A DNA stretch of 45,524 bases from contig CAYTJF010000010.1 of the NCBI GenBank assembly GCA_964437945.1, positions 1-45,524 on the forward strand, given 5' to 3'. Position numbers and translations under genes: made by a program. The notes under the pieces are model-generated. The model was not told where the DNA came from and ran no database searches. It was given only the letters and a program-made list of their open reading frames with translations. Positions within the stretch are counted from its first letter, which is position 1. Every line of letters starts with the position of its first letter. This document shows, in pieces, positions 1 through 9,545 of the stretch. The stretch is from Granulosicoccus sp964437945 (GTDB lineage Bacteria > Pseudomonadota > Gammaproteobacteria > Granulosicoccales > Granulosicoccaceae).

Positions 1-24
1 TCTGGTAAATGCCGTAGAAGAGCT

Positions 25-648
25 TCAACCGATGCGTTCATGTAAACTCCGTTCGATCACTCTCAATTGAGACTCAAGTCCGACAAACAGCGAACCATGT
101 GCTGTTTTCAAAAAACAATCCTGTGAATCCAGTGAATCGTCACCAACGACCTTCACCAGCCACTTGAGTTCCTCTGAAGGCACTTTAGACACCCGCTCCT
201 GCACAGCATCTACGATATCCGGATGAACACACAAACTAGCGGTCTCGTTCGGTGCCAACTCGCGAGCTGACGTCATTGCTAAAGATAACAGCGTGTCCGG
301 GGTTGAACAGCTCAAGCCAATGCGTCTGACAATTTCCAACGCCAGCTGCACACTGGTTTCATGCATTTGCTTACGTTGCTTAGCGATCTCTCTTTGCGAG
401 CTGAGTAAGGCCACACTGATTTTTCGTCTTGCAATAGCACGCCCTTTCTTAAAACCCTGCTCCTCTGCGTGCGCCCTTGCACTGGCTTTTGCTTGCGCAA
501 TATCGGCATCTGCCTGAGCCAGTTTCTTGTCAAGTAAATTGATTTTTTCCAGTAGCGTGTCCAGAGACGCTATCTCATCAGGGGTATAAACCAATTGATC
601 AGTAGCCAGCGTTGCTCCATTCTTATTAAATACCGAGAGCATACTCAT
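25..648 (-). CDS. sctL: Type III secretion stator protein SctL (YscL/HrpE family)
   Basis: This 207-residue protein is the probable cytoplasmic stator that links the SctN ATPase to the SctQ sorting platform of the injectisome. An Ala/Lys/Glu-rich helical stretch at about residues 35-100 (with a KKGRAIARRK basic patch) looks like the coiled coil of SctL/FliH. The C-terminal half ends in a VGLESQLRVIERSL helix typical of the family. Length fits the usual 200-230 residues. The start overlaps the stop of the upstream sctK-like gene by four bases (ATGA), so translation is probably coupled. It is the last gene of the run visible here. No start codon for a following gene fits in the 24 bases left before the window edge. 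Assignment rests on family features plus position after sctJ and sctK. Confidence 0.8.
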   Translation of the reverse strand: MSMLSVFNKNGATLATDQLVYTPDEIASLDTLLEKINLLDKKLAQADADIAQAKASARAHAEEQGFKKGRAIARRKISVALLSSQREIAKQRKQMHETSVQLALEIVRRIGLSCSTPDTLLSLAMTSARELAPNETASLCVHPDIVDAVQERVSKVPSEELKWLVKVVGDDSLDSQDCFLKTAHGSLFVGLESQLRVIERSLHERIG

Positions 649-1307
649 GCTGCTGCAACCCTGGCACGGCTATTCGTCCTGGCAGCGCGGCGTTTTTCCA
701 GTGGAGTACTTTCTGGAGCGCTGACTGAAGCATTCGCAGAATTATTCTCCCAAGTATTTACTGGGTTAACTTTTGCAATCGATGGTGCCTTCAGTTCTTC
801 TGCCTGCTCGACAAAATTGGTCGCTAGTTGAGAGTCAATCATCTCGTGCGAACCTTTAAACCGTCGTGCAAGTATATCGACTAATGTCTTGTTCTCAATC
901 GTGGATAACAAAACAGCCGCACCAGCTTGCTCAATCGCTTCAACTGGATCTTCTCGAAAGTGCCGTATACCCTTGCTATTGACCGATGCATCATCAACAC
1001 TTTCAGAGCTGATTAGTCGGCGTAAAAACGAAGCATCAACTTTACTCGATACGGTTTTAAGCAAGGTACCATCAATTGATTTTTTTAATGCTGGAGCCAA
1101 AACAACCATACCGATCTCGCGGGACACGCCTAACAAGTCTTGCGTTTTAAGTAAAGTCCAGGCAGGTAATCGCTCCAGTTGCTCCCAGCCAATATCACTG
1201 ATTGCATCTCCAGGTCGCAATAAATCCAGCAAGGTTTGCGCAGTCTGTGAACGATACCCTCTCATCTGTGCTGATGCTGTTGTAGAACCGTTGACTAATA
1301 AATTCAT
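645..1307 (-). CDS. sctK: SctK-like type III secretion sorting-platform protein
   Basis: This 220-residue protein lies exactly where YscK lies in the Yersinia order I-J-K-L. It overlaps sctJ upstream and sctL downstream by four bases each. SctK proteins are poorly conserved accessory sorting-platform components that connect SctD to SctQ. The sequence has no signal peptide and no membrane segment, consistent with a cytoplasmic role. It has a predicted mostly helical body, and a basic, disordered tail from about residue 195 (RRAARTNSRARVAAA). I do not see a diagnostic motif, so the name is inferred mainly from gene order, length and coupling to its neighbours. Confidence 0.6.
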   Translation of the reverse strand: MNLLVNGSTTASAQMRGYRSQTAQTLLDLLRPGDAISDIGWEQLERLPAWTLLKTQDLLGVSREIGMVVLAPALKKSIDGTLLKTVSSKVDASFLRRLISSESVDDASVNSKGIRHFREDPVEAIEQAGAAVLLSTIENKTLVDILARRFKGSHEMIDSQLATNFVEQAEELKAPSIAKVNPVNTWENNSANASVSAPESTPLEKRRAARTNSRARVAAA

Positions 1308-2119
1308 TTTAGCTTCTCCCTTAACAACGCGACAAAACTGGCTTTCGCTGAGCGAGATGGATTTTTAGATAACCAGTAGCTACCGATTGCCGTAACAAAT
1401 AGCAATAAGGCAATTACCGACCATGCTCTAAAATCGAGTGCCTGCATTAATACTGGCGCTTGAGCCTGTTGACTTGCTTGTAGTAAATCAGACCCGCTAT
1501 TGACAGGGCTACCGTTTGGGCAATCACTTTGCGCTTCAGGAAAAAACACAACCGTCACCGCCTCATAGGGAAGATTCTCAATGCTATCCACTACCAGGGC
1601 CTTAATTTTAGTCAGGTCTTTTTCAAGGCTGACTGACTGGCGATGTCTTATTGCAACAGCTGCACTTGAGGCCTGAACCTCGCGAGTCAAAGATGATTTC
1701 TTTGGTAAGGCCAGGTGAACACGAGCAGAGGTCACACCATTAATGCCACTCAAGGTTGCGGATAGCTCAGCTGACATAGCCGCATTCAAACGAGCCGCTT
1801 CTTCCAGCGCGGTTGATACCGGGCCACTTTTAACAAAGCGTTCACCCATGCCAACGAAGCGTTCACGAGGTAAGTCGTTTGCCTGCAAAAGCATCATCGC
1901 ATTTGCAAATTCAGCTTCGCTGGTTTCAACGTTATAGCCCACTTTGTTACTCGATTTCTTACCACTAATTGTTTTCTCAGCCGGCAACCCGGAACAAAAC
2001 AGCAGACTCAGCATCTCATTGGCTTCACGCTCGGTTAAATCTGAATACAAAATCAAGTTTTGCTGACAAGCCATAAGAGGTAAAACCACTAATATGGCCA
2101 AAAGAGGTCGAATATTCAT
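1304..2119 (-). CDS. sctJ: Type III secretion inner-membrane ring lipoprotein SctJ
   Basis: SctJ (YscJ/PrgK) forms the inner of the two inner-membrane rings of the injectisome basal body. The 271-residue protein begins with a lipoprotein signal ending in LMAC, giving a lipidated Cys18. It then has the family pattern LYSDLTEREANEML and a second ring-building domain containing GVTSARVHLALP and KIKALVVDSIENL. A C-terminal transmembrane helix spans roughly residues 229-250 and is followed by a short basic tail. Length is typical. The start codon overlaps the sctI stop by one base (TAATG), and the 3' end overlaps sctK by four. This is one of the most secure calls in the cluster. Confidence 0.93.
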   Translation of the reverse strand: MNIRPLLAILVVLPLMACQQNLILYSDLTEREANEMLSLLFCSGLPAEKTISGKKSSNKVGYNVETSEAEFANAMMLLQANDLPRERFVGMGERFVKSGPVSTALEEAARLNAAMSAELSATLSGINGVTSARVHLALPKKSSLTREVQASSAAVAIRHRQSVSLEKDLTKIKALVVDSIENLPYEAVTVVFFPEAQSDCPNGSPVNSGSDLLQASQQAQAPVLMQALDFRAWSVIALLLFVTAIGSYWLSKNPSRSAKASFVALLREKLK

Positions 2120-2520
2120 TAGCCTTGCTGCCTGAAAAGTTGTTGTACCCCGTCAGCCAGACGATTGGCAATATTGGAAGTCAACTGACTATGAAAACCA
2201 AATTCTTGCGCCTTGTAAGTTAGTGTGACAATCTCACTTGGTGTAAAACTCTGACCATCGGCATTTGCATTGGCCGCAAATTCTGCCAGCTCAGCAGCTT
2301 TTGCATTAAGGTTGTTAAACGGCTCAAGCGCGGCTTTTGCAACTTCCAATGAACCACTTGATGAGCTCGTCTGACCAACTTGTTCAAGACAGGATTCAAA
2401 CTGACCAACATCAGAGGCAAATGACGGTTCATAAGTACTGTCAGCTAAACTGTCAACGCTCACACAATGATCGGCCTCTGGTAAGGCGCCAACCAGGCTG
2501 GCTAATTCTGTTGTACTCAT
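2119..2520 (-). CDS. sctI: Type III secretion inner rod protein SctI
   Basis: This 133-residue protein has a variable acidic, Ser-rich N-terminal half. Its helical C-terminal part (TLTYKAQEFGFHSQLTSN followed by an amphipathic end) resembles the conserved polymerising tail of inner-rod proteins (YscI/PrgJ/HrpB2). A GGGGA-like ribosome binding site precedes the ATG. It sits between the needle candidate and sctJ, as yscI does. The family is short and weakly conserved, so position contributes strongly to the assignment. Confidence 0.7.
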   Translation of the reverse strand: MSTTELASLVGALPEADHCVSVDSLADSTYEPSFASDVGQFESCLEQVGQTSSSSGSLEVAKAALEPFNNLNAKAAELAEFAANANADGQSFTPSEIVTLTYKAQEFGFHSQLTSNIANRLADGVQQLFRQQG

Positions 2521-2566
2521 ACTATTCCCCGGTAAGGTTAAATTAATAAAGGTTTATAAAGTGTTA

Positions 2567-2863
2567 TCACTGTTTTCTGGCCAGGGTTTCCAATGCAGTA
2601 CCTACACTGGTAAGTGCTGTATGAGAGCTATTGGAAATAAAGCTCATTCGCAACGATTCGGCCGTTAGCGCTGTTATTTCAGACGGACTGTTGAACCCGT
2701 CCGCTACGCGTTCCGACTGCTGCACTATGCGATCAGCCTGCTCGTTCAGTGCATCACCCCATGCATCGGCCATTGCTTCAAACCAGTTTTCCGGATTGTC
2801 CTCGTTATCAAGAGAATCTGTAGCTGCAAGATTCACAAACTGTGCGCTCATGTCATTACTCAT
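2567..2863 (-). CDS. sctF: Small helical protein, candidate needle subunit SctF
   Basis: The 98-residue acidic protein has no signal peptide and two predicted helices. The C-terminal one (SLRMSFISNSSHTALTSVG) faintly resembles the C-terminal helix of needle subunits such as YscF. The size (needle proteins are 80-90 residues) and the location between sctD and sctI, where YscF lies, support a needle role. An AGAGGA ribosome binding site lies six bases before the ATG. Alternatives are a needle co-chaperone (SctE/SctG type), since no separate gene for those is seen, or another small secreted component. Confidence 0.45.
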   Translation of the reverse strand: MSNDMSAQFVNLAATDSLDNEDNPENWFEAMADAWGDALNEQADRIVQQSERVADGFNSPSEITALTAESLRMSFISNSSHTALTSVGTALETLARKQ

Positions 2864-2905
2864 CTGTTTTTCCTCTTTGGTAGTGTGTAAAATGATCGGG
2901 ATGGC

Positions 2906-3925
2906 CTACAGCTTTAACTCTGTTTTGACACCGTTTTTTTCCATAACGACAAGGCCTTTTTGAATATCGGCAACGCGATGTCCGGTTGGTAACTTTGATC
3001 CTTTGAAGTATCGTGATTGGTTCTCCGCTACTACATAAGTTGGATTGCCAATAACAATCATCCGTATTTCCTGATCAGCTGCCTTGCTGATCACTTTTTC
3101 AGGTATCTCAATTTGTTCAGGTACGGGTTGATCGTAATCAACAATCAGTTTTTTTAATCCGTACACATCGGCTTTAGCAGACGCCTGCGCTGCAACTATC
3201 TTTGCTGTGTTGGTTGAAGTGGTTTTTACTGTTACCACACCTGTGCGCATAGATGATGCTTGGGCATCGACTCCGTAAGTGCGAAACACATCGATAACTG
3301 AATTTTCTATGTCTTTCTCAGCCGTTACAGCCACAATCGGCGCATCAACTACCGAGGCTTCAATAGCTGGAACTGGAGCTGCTGATACTGGTATCGGACC
3401 TGAACTCCATGCAACAAACACCGAACCGATAAGCCCTGCTCCAATTAATAAAACAAGATAGACCGGTCGATAAAGGCGATTGATGAGTCTGTCATCGGTA
3501 ACATTCGAATCAGCTGATTCTTCGAATAACAATTCAGACTCTGCAACATCCTCCGCCACCACAGTTGCGTTGTCGTTATTGTGTGTTGCAACGCTTGTTA
3601 AAGTGGTTATGTCACTGAATGCTTCTATGGCGAACAGGCTTTCACCCAACCGAACAGGTGTACCTGGGCTCAATCTGTATTTTTGTCCAACGACCATTGA
3701 CGTGCTATCAAGCACAGCATCACCGCTCACAAGCGTAATACTGATACTGAACCTGCCAGGTAAAATCTGAATTTGATGTACTGACTCGCTATCGTCATGC
3801 AAGTAGATGTCACAGTCGAAGGAGTTGCCAAGTGTCTGAGCCTGCGCCGTACGCAGCACCTGTCGACTACCTTGCTGCACACCTTCAAGCACACATACCT
3901 GGTATTTATCAGATTTAGTTTCCAT
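2906..3925 (-). CDS. sctD: Type III secretion inner-membrane ring protein SctD
   Basis: This is a single-pass inner-membrane ring component that faces both the sorting platform and the secretin. Residues 1-105 form an FHA-like cytoplasmic domain (start of strand pattern VCVLEGVQQGS, then GNSFDCDIYL). An acidic linker follows, then one transmembrane helix at about 155-173 and a periplasmic part of some 165 residues with ring-building-motif character. At 339 residues it is shorter than YscD (about 420), so it may carry fewer periplasmic ring domains. The ATG at 3925 is preferred over an in-frame GTG at 3943, because the protein sequence then begins just before the first FHA strand. Confidence 0.85.
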   Translation of the reverse strand: METKSDKYQVCVLEGVQQGSRQVLRTAQAQTLGNSFDCDIYLHDDSESVHQIQILPGRFSISITLVSGDAVLDSTSMVVGQKYRLSPGTPVRLGESLFAIEAFSDITTLTSVATHNNDNATVVAEDVAESELLFEESADSNVTDDRLINRLYRPVYLVLLIGAGLIGSVFVAWSSGPIPVSAAPVPAIEASVVDAPIVAVTAEKDIENSVIDVFRTYGVDAQASSMRTGVVTVKTTSTNTAKIVAAQASAKADVYGLKKLIVDYDQPVPEQIEIPEKVISKAADQEIRMIVIGNPTYVVAENQSRYFKGSKLPTGHRVADIQKGLVVMEKNGVKTELKL

Positions 3926-3985
3926 AAGATTAATCTCAATCACTTGTTCAATTACTGCAAACGTATTTTTCGTTACTGCGCATGG

Positions 3986-6163
3986 TTAATGAACAGCCTG
4001 TTTCCACTTGGACTTTGTATTTTCAATGACGCCTACACTCCAAACTTTGTTTGAATTATTATGGACATCTACAGCGATTATCTGAGCTGCTGCATTGTTT
4101 TGCTGGCCATCACCATTAGGGTTCTGATTGACAATAGCTTCCTGATTGTTACCCAGCTCGGTAGCTTGATGCCGCTTGTTCAATTCAGGAATAACAGTTA
4201 AATCACTCAGTTGCGTTTTAACAACAGGCGCCTCTGGTTGGTTGCGCGGAGATAACACCGTTTGTTTAAACGCATCTATCGGTTTTTTAAATGGAGACTC
4301 ACCATTAACATCCAATGTTTGGCGGTTTGCCAATAGCTCGATCTCGTCACTTCCTTCTGCTAGTCGCTGATCAGAGTTTTTGATGATGTCTTTGGCAGCA
4401 CCTTTCAGAATACGGTCACTCGTTGATGTAGACGAACTGTCTCCGATAATTTTTGGCGTGATCAAAATCAATCGTTCCATTCTGGCAACACGATTCCCAT
4501 TGGATGTGAACAATTTGCCCAGCAGCGGCACGTCACCAACAAGTGGGACTTTCTTTGTCACTTGCTCTTCGGTTTCTCGAATTAAACCACCAATAAGCAA
4601 GCTCTCACCTTGTTCCATAACGGCGTGTGTATTCAGGGCCGAGCGAGAAATCTCAGGCAGATCTGATTCACGGGCTCCCGTCTCCTGCCCGTCTTCCACC
4701 AAAATACCAAGATCGATCGCATCACGAACACCGTTTTCGATAACACGCGGCGTCACGGTTAACACCGTTCCGTATGACTGCTCTTCCAAACTAACCGCTT
4801 CCGCACCCTCAAGCTTGACAAGAAACTCAACTGTTGATGCCACAGTGGCTTCAAGGTTTGATTTGGTTGTGACATGAGGCTTTGACACAAACTTAGCAGC
4901 ACCCAATTGTTCCAACGCTCGCATCCTGGCAATAAACTTGGTGGTGTTACCCCAGCTCAAAGACAAAGCACCACCTTCAGCGGCAGGCGTAATATTCTGT
5001 CCTGGATTAAGCCTGAAATCAGCCGCTGTACCCTGACCCAGTAACAGATCGTTTCCACCATTGATAGCTCTCCAATTCACACCAAGCTCTCGCTGTTTGG
5101 AATTATTGATGTCTATAATGGACACTTCCACCTCAACCATACGAGGTTTTACATCCCATATATCTATCATCTGTTGATATTCTTCTAATCGCTCGACAGT
5201 ATCCTTTATGAACAAAGAGTTCGTATGGGAGTCTGCTTTAATTACCGGTAATGCTCCATTCGCAGATCTGTGTGCATAGCGAACCTCAGCACCCTTGGCA
5301 GATACCTTTTCTACAGCACTGGCATCGGTATAACCAGACACATCATCCTTTGCACCTGTTTGCGCACCTACTGGCAAAACTGCAGGATCAATTTTTGTAG
5401 AAGAGTTGGTAGAAAAGTTTGCGGAGTCGTCGCTAGTTTCATCGGTCGACACACTGGCCATCATCTCCAAACTAGCGAATGCACCGTCGTTTACAAACGC
5501 CCACAACAATGTTTCCACTCCAGGTATAAGCTTTTCAGTGCCTCCACTGACCACAGTTTGATCAACCACTGACGCATACTTCAACTTGAATTGCTTGAAT
5601 ACCGGTTTAGCCTTTGGTAATTCATTTTTTACCTGGGTAGCTCCATTATTCGCAGACCCGGATTTTGCAGGTAATTGCAAATTAAGCACTTTTAATTCAA
5701 CTCGCTCAATAAAGCGCGAATTGCCAACCACATCCAGCCCCTCACCCGGAACAAGGTAAATCTGATTTAGCGCATCGGTTACGTCACGTTCTTTAATCAA
5801 TCGAAAAACTTCTTTCGCCCGGCGATTGCTCATGGGCAAGGTTTTTTCAATGATGTCATCGGAGCGGTAAATGTAGGCAATTTTCCGATCAAAATAGACG
5901 TGCGCATCAAATTTTCTAGAAAATTCTTTAAATACGTTTGCAGCTGTGTCGTCAAACACGCCATCGACTAAGCCGTCGATTTCTCCATCAATTCTGACTG
6001 GCACCCCGATCTGACCAAACAACGACTTAACAAAGGCATTAGGAGTCTGTCCATTGGGTTCCAGATACACAGCTTGGTCAAACCCTGGAATCTTTGCGAA
6101 ACCAAGTTGTGGTACGAGTAGTAATATAAACGCCACAGCATGTAGTAATTTTTTCTTGTTCAT
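3986..6163 (-). CDS. sctC: Type III secretion outer-membrane secretin SctC
   Basis: This forms the outer-membrane ring through which the injectisome exports its substrates. A signal peptide (residues 1-23, ending GFA) precedes N0/N1 domains (LKERDVTDALNQI and similar), an N3-like region and the secretin core with the hallmark VPLVGDVPLLGKLF near residue 555. At 725 residues it is long. The excess consists of a Ser/Thr-rich linker at about 250-300 and a C-terminal extension of about 150 residues rich in Gln/Asn after the core. That extension may be the pilotin-binding region. It lies nine bases downstream of sctV. The secretin is what identifies this cluster as an injectisome rather than a flagellum. 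Confidence 0.95.
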   Translation of the reverse strand: MNKKKLLHAVAFILLLVPQLGFAKIPGFDQAVYLEPNGQTPNAFVKSLFGQIGVPVRIDGEIDGLVDGVFDDTAANVFKEFSRKFDAHVYFDRKIAYIYRSDDIIEKTLPMSNRRAKEVFRLIKERDVTDALNQIYLVPGEGLDVVGNSRFIERVELKVLNLQLPAKSGSANNGATQVKNELPKAKPVFKQFKLKYASVVDQTVVSGGTEKLIPGVETLLWAFVNDGAFASLEMMASVSTDETSDDSANFSTNSSTKIDPAVLPVGAQTGAKDDVSGYTDASAVEKVSAKGAEVRYAHRSANGALPVIKADSHTNSLFIKDTVERLEEYQQMIDIWDVKPRMVEVEVSIIDINNSKQRELGVNWRAINGGNDLLLGQGTAADFRLNPGQNITPAAEGGALSLSWGNTTKFIARMRALEQLGAAKFVSKPHVTTKSNLEATVASTVEFLVKLEGAEAVSLEEQSYGTVLTVTPRVIENGVRDAIDLGILVEDGQETGARESDLPEISRSALNTHAVMEQGESLLIGGLIRETEEQVTKKVPLVGDVPLLGKLFTSNGNRVARMERLILITPKIIGDSSSTSTSDRILKGAAKDIIKNSDQRLAEGSDEIELLANRQTLDVNGESPFKKPIDAFKQTVLSPRNQPEAPVVKTQLSDLTVIPELNKRHQATELGNNQEAIVNQNPNGDGQQNNAAAQIIAVDVHNNSNKVWSVGVIENTKSKWKQAVH

Positions 6164-6172
6164 AGTCTTTCT

Positions 6173-8152
6173 CTAAGCACTAACGCTACGTACCGCAGGC
6201 ACTTGTTTTAAATCTATTCGTTCCAACACTTCTAACGACAGCGTTGGGATAAGTTCTGCATACGACAATACCGGCACACGCACTTCACTATCACCAAATG
6301 CCTCACTACAGGCACGGCGAATTGCTGGTGATGCAACCACAGCGGCTGGATTATGTTGTTTGATGGCTCGTAGATATTCTTTATTAACTCTGTCAGCTAT
6401 CGCCGGATCCAACGAGAGTTGTTGAACACCAGGCCGATTACGCAACGACGTGCGCAAATGTTCTTCCAGCTTCGGCATAAATACCAACGCGGGTAATACG
6501 CCATCTGGCGCATAACGGTGGGAGATCTCTCGAGCCAAAGCAATGCGAGCTATTTCAGTTAAGTTGTTGGTGTCTTTTTCTCGATCGGCGCTATTGATCA
6601 GCGCCTCGAGAATACAACGAAGGTTTCTAATCGAAATATCTTCCTGCACCAGATTACGAAGAATGATCGCAAGACGCGGTGCCTGCAATGCATGCATGGC
6701 TTCTTTAACAATATCGGGATACCTTGCAGCGGTTGCAGCCATAAGTTCCAACACCTCCTGAATACCAACAAACAGATACCCGTGCTTTCTCAGCGCAACG
6801 CTGAGTTGATCTTTTAGTGCATCGACTGAGTCAGTTTCACTGATCTCTCCAGATGCTATGGGCACTTCATACCCGTATAGCATCCACTGCGTTTCTGAAT
6901 CTGCATTCCAGTTGAAACTCAGCTTGGGTAATTGCACACCAATATGCGATTGGTATTGGTTAAATACCTCCGCTGTCATCTGCTTGATAATTAAATCTTG
7001 ACCGGCGGCACCCATAATGGCCGGTAGATCTAATGAGAGGGCAACTGTGTGAACCACAGCCTCCGACTCATCACTTTCTTCTACCTGGCCAAGTTCATCA
7101 CGTTTGCGCCTCATTATGTGTTCAAAGCCTGGTTGGGTAGCCTTGTTTATTCGTCGCTTAAGCGCAGGAATTAACAGTGCACCAGAAAGACATAACAACA
7201 AACCCATTAGTAAGAAAGTAACAACAGGAAACCCTGGCACCAGTGCAAACATAAAACTAATGACACCTGCAACAATGAGTACTCGTGGTATCGCTGTAAA
7301 TTGTTTATGCATCGAGACACCCAGATTGTCTCGAGAATCTTCTGGTGATACACGGGTAACGATAAGTCCTGCCGATATTGCACCGAACAAAGCTGGTATT
7401 TGAGCCACCATGCCGTCGCCTATGGTCAGAATGGAATAGCGTGACATAGCATCACCGGCACTCATACCCAATTGCGATATACCGATTGTCAACCCACCGA
7501 GCAGATTAACCAAAATAATAACAATGCCTGCTATCGCATCGCCTTTTACAAATTTCATTGCACCATCCATGCTGCCGTGTAATTGACTCTCCAACGCAAC
7601 CTCCTCGCGTTTGCGCTTGGCCTCTACTTTATCGATAAGCCCCGAACGAAGATCAGAGTCGATGGACATTTGCTTGCCAGGCATCGCATCAAGAGTAAAG
7701 CGAGCACCTACTTCAGCCACGCGCTCCGCACCCTTGGCAATAACAAGAAACTGCACAATGGTGATAATCAGAAACACCACCATGCCCACTACAACGTTGC
7801 CGCCTGCAACCAATTGTCCAAAAGTATCTACGATGCTGCCAGCATCACCGTTGAGCAATATCATTCGAGTAGTGGCAATCGAAAGTGCCAATCTGAATAG
7901 CGTAGAAATAAGCAATACACTTGGAAATACTGAAAACTGCAGCGGTGAATTGACGTATATCGCCATTAGAACGAGGATAACGCCAAGCGATATGTTAATA
8001 GCCAGTAAAGAATCGAGCAGAAACAAAGGCAAAGGCAGAATCATCAACGCCACAATCGCTGCCAGCAAACCGGCCAGCAGCAAATCACTGGTATTGCCAA
8101 ACCCTTTACGGTTATTGCCAGAAACTGCTTGTGAATTGGACATCGAACTCAT
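6173..8152 (-). CDS. sctV: Type III secretion export gate protein SctV
   Basis: This is the major export-gate protein (FHIPEP family: LcrV-type SctV/FlhA), which forms a nonameric ring beneath the export channel. The 659-residue protein has about eight transmembrane helices in residues 20-330. The conserved cytoplasmic loop contains RSGLIDKVEAKRKREE and the FVKGDAIAGI motif. The large cytoplasmic domain (about 350-650) contains the AARYPDIVKE and RAIKQHN stretches seen in the family. It is the first gene of the minus-strand operon. An AGGA ribosome binding site lies about ten bases before the ATG at 8152. An alternative ATG at 8143 would shorten it by three residues. Confidence 0.95.
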   Translation of the reverse strand: MSSMSNSQAVSGNNRKGFGNTSDLLLAGLLAAIVALMILPLPLFLLDSLLAINISLGVILVLMAIYVNSPLQFSVFPSVLLISTLFRLALSIATTRMILLNGDAGSIVDTFGQLVAGGNVVVGMVVFLIITIVQFLVIAKGAERVAEVGARFTLDAMPGKQMSIDSDLRSGLIDKVEAKRKREEVALESQLHGSMDGAMKFVKGDAIAGIVIILVNLLGGLTIGISQLGMSAGDAMSRYSILTIGDGMVAQIPALFGAISAGLIVTRVSPEDSRDNLGVSMHKQFTAIPRVLIVAGVISFMFALVPGFPVVTFLLMGLLLCLSGALLIPALKRRINKATQPGFEHIMRRKRDELGQVEESDESEAVVHTVALSLDLPAIMGAAGQDLIIKQMTAEVFNQYQSHIGVQLPKLSFNWNADSETQWMLYGYEVPIASGEISETDSVDALKDQLSVALRKHGYLFVGIQEVLELMAATAARYPDIVKEAMHALQAPRLAIILRNLVQEDISIRNLRCILEALINSADREKDTNNLTEIARIALAREISHRYAPDGVLPALVFMPKLEEHLRTSLRNRPGVQQLSLDPAIADRVNKEYLRAIKQHNPAAVVASPAIRRACSEAFGDSEVRVPVLSYAELIPTLSLEVLERIDLKQVPAVRSVSA

Positions 8153-8378
8153 TGCTTAACAATCCTGCGGAATTAAAGTCTCGACACATGAATGTCTGTG
8201 TTGTATGAATTAACGCAACTGAACTTGAATAGTTTGACTCGGTGAGCCTGTGTTTCAAAACACTCGCTACTACAGACATAACGCCAACCCTATTCAATAG
8301 TTTGATTCACACAAACTTTTTCTGTGCAGACGCGTTAAGTCAGACAAGATCGCGGAAATCACAGGGTTATCAGCGCTA
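8153..8378. promoter_or_regulatory. Divergent promoter region between sctV and sctU
   Basis: These 226 bases separate the two divergent arms of the secretion locus, so both promoters should lie here. I do not see a HrpL-type or other recognised activator box, and I cannot assign -35/-10 elements with confidence. Shine-Dalgarno complementarity before sctU is weak (AGGG about 13 bases upstream). Confidence 0.5.
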
Positions 8379-9545
8379 ATGGCTGATCAGAATTCAGGCA
8401 CTAAAACAGAACAGGCAACGCCCAAAAAACGCCGTGACGCCAGAAACAAAGGTGATATTGCCAAGAGTCGGGATGTCACAAATACCTTATTGCTGCTATT
8501 CGGCATTGTATTGTTCTGGCAGCTAGGCCCTATGATCGGTGCTCGACTACAAAACTTTACAATCCTGGCACTGGAGATGTCATTAGTTACCGGCCATCAG
8601 AACTTAAATGCGATCGGTATTGAAGCTGTCAAATTGTTACTAACGATTTGCGCCATGATAGTGATACCAATGGCATTGTTCGGGCTACTATCCGAGTTTT
8701 TACAAACAGGCCCTTTATTCGCTCTGGAAAAAGTGAAGCCAAAATTGTCGAATCTTAACCCTGTTTCGGGTGTTAAACGCATGTTCTCTGCAGACAGTTT
8801 TTTCGAACTGCTCAAATCGATCGCCAAGATTATTGTCGTTATTGTCATCGCGGTATTAACGGCCGATAAGGTACTGCCCGACGCAATGCAACTTCAACAA
8901 AGCGTACCAATGTCATTCGCGTATTTGCTGGGCTCAGAGACGGTCATGCTGGTGGGATCGGCAATGGGAATATTTGCAGCAATTTCACTGCTTGATTTTA
9001 GCTATCAAAAGTATTCACACTCGAAGAAAATGATGATGAGCCTGCAAGACATCAAACAAGAATATAAAAGCAGCGAAGGAGATCCACAAATAAAAAGTCA
9101 GCGCCAGCAGCTGGCACGAGAATGGGCAAAAGAAGGAGCGACCCAAAAAGCCCAGGAAGCTACGGTGCTCGTGGTAAATCCAACACATGTAGCTATCGCT
9201 TTGAAATACGACAAGCAACGCTCACCAATACCAAAGGTCACTGCTCGCGGACTTGATGCTACAGCACTTGCTATGCGTACAGCAGCACAGGAGGCCGGTG
9301 TACCCGTACTGCGGAACATCAAACTGGCTCGCACCTTACTGGCAACTACCAAAAATGGTGATGTGGTTCCCAGAGCACTCTTCAAAATTGTCGCCGAGGT
9401 TATTCTTTGGGCTAATGCAGTTGATGAAAATCTGAGCGCAGAACAAAGCTCAGAGTCCACGCAACAAATACCTATAGCGCCAGGTGAAGACTTGTCATTG
9501 TATCCAACAAAATCTGAAAAACCAACATCAGGAACCGAACAATGA
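8379..9545 (+). CDS. sctU: Type III secretion autoprotease switch protein SctU
   Basis: This is the inner-membrane substrate-specificity switch of the export apparatus (YscU/FlhB family). The N-terminus carries the family signature TEQATPKKRRDARNKG. About four transmembrane helices fall between residues 33 and 205. The autocleavage motif NPTH is intact at residues 267-270 (cleavage between Asn and Pro). The C-terminal tail (about 345-388, Ser/Glu-rich) is longer than in typical 350-residue homologues. It starts a plus-strand run divergent from sctV. Its 3' end overlaps the FliO-like gene by four bases. Confidence 0.95.
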   Translation: MADQNSGTKTEQATPKKRRDARNKGDIAKSRDVTNTLLLLFGIVLFWQLGPMIGARLQNFTILALEMSLVTGHQNLNAIGIEAVKLLLTICAMIVIPMALFGLLSEFLQTGPLFALEKVKPKLSNLNPVSGVKRMFSADSFFELLKSIAKIIVVIVIAVLTADKVLPDAMQLQQSVPMSFAYLLGSETVMLVGSAMGIFAAISLLDFSYQKYSHSKKMMMSLQDIKQEYKSSEGDPQIKSQRQQLAREWAKEGATQKAQEATVLVVNPTHVAIALKYDKQRSPIPKVTARGLDATALAMRTAAQEAGVPVLRNIKLARTLLATTKNGDVVPRALFKIVAEVILWANAVDENLSAEQSSESTQQIPIAPGEDLSLYPTKSEKPTSGTEQ

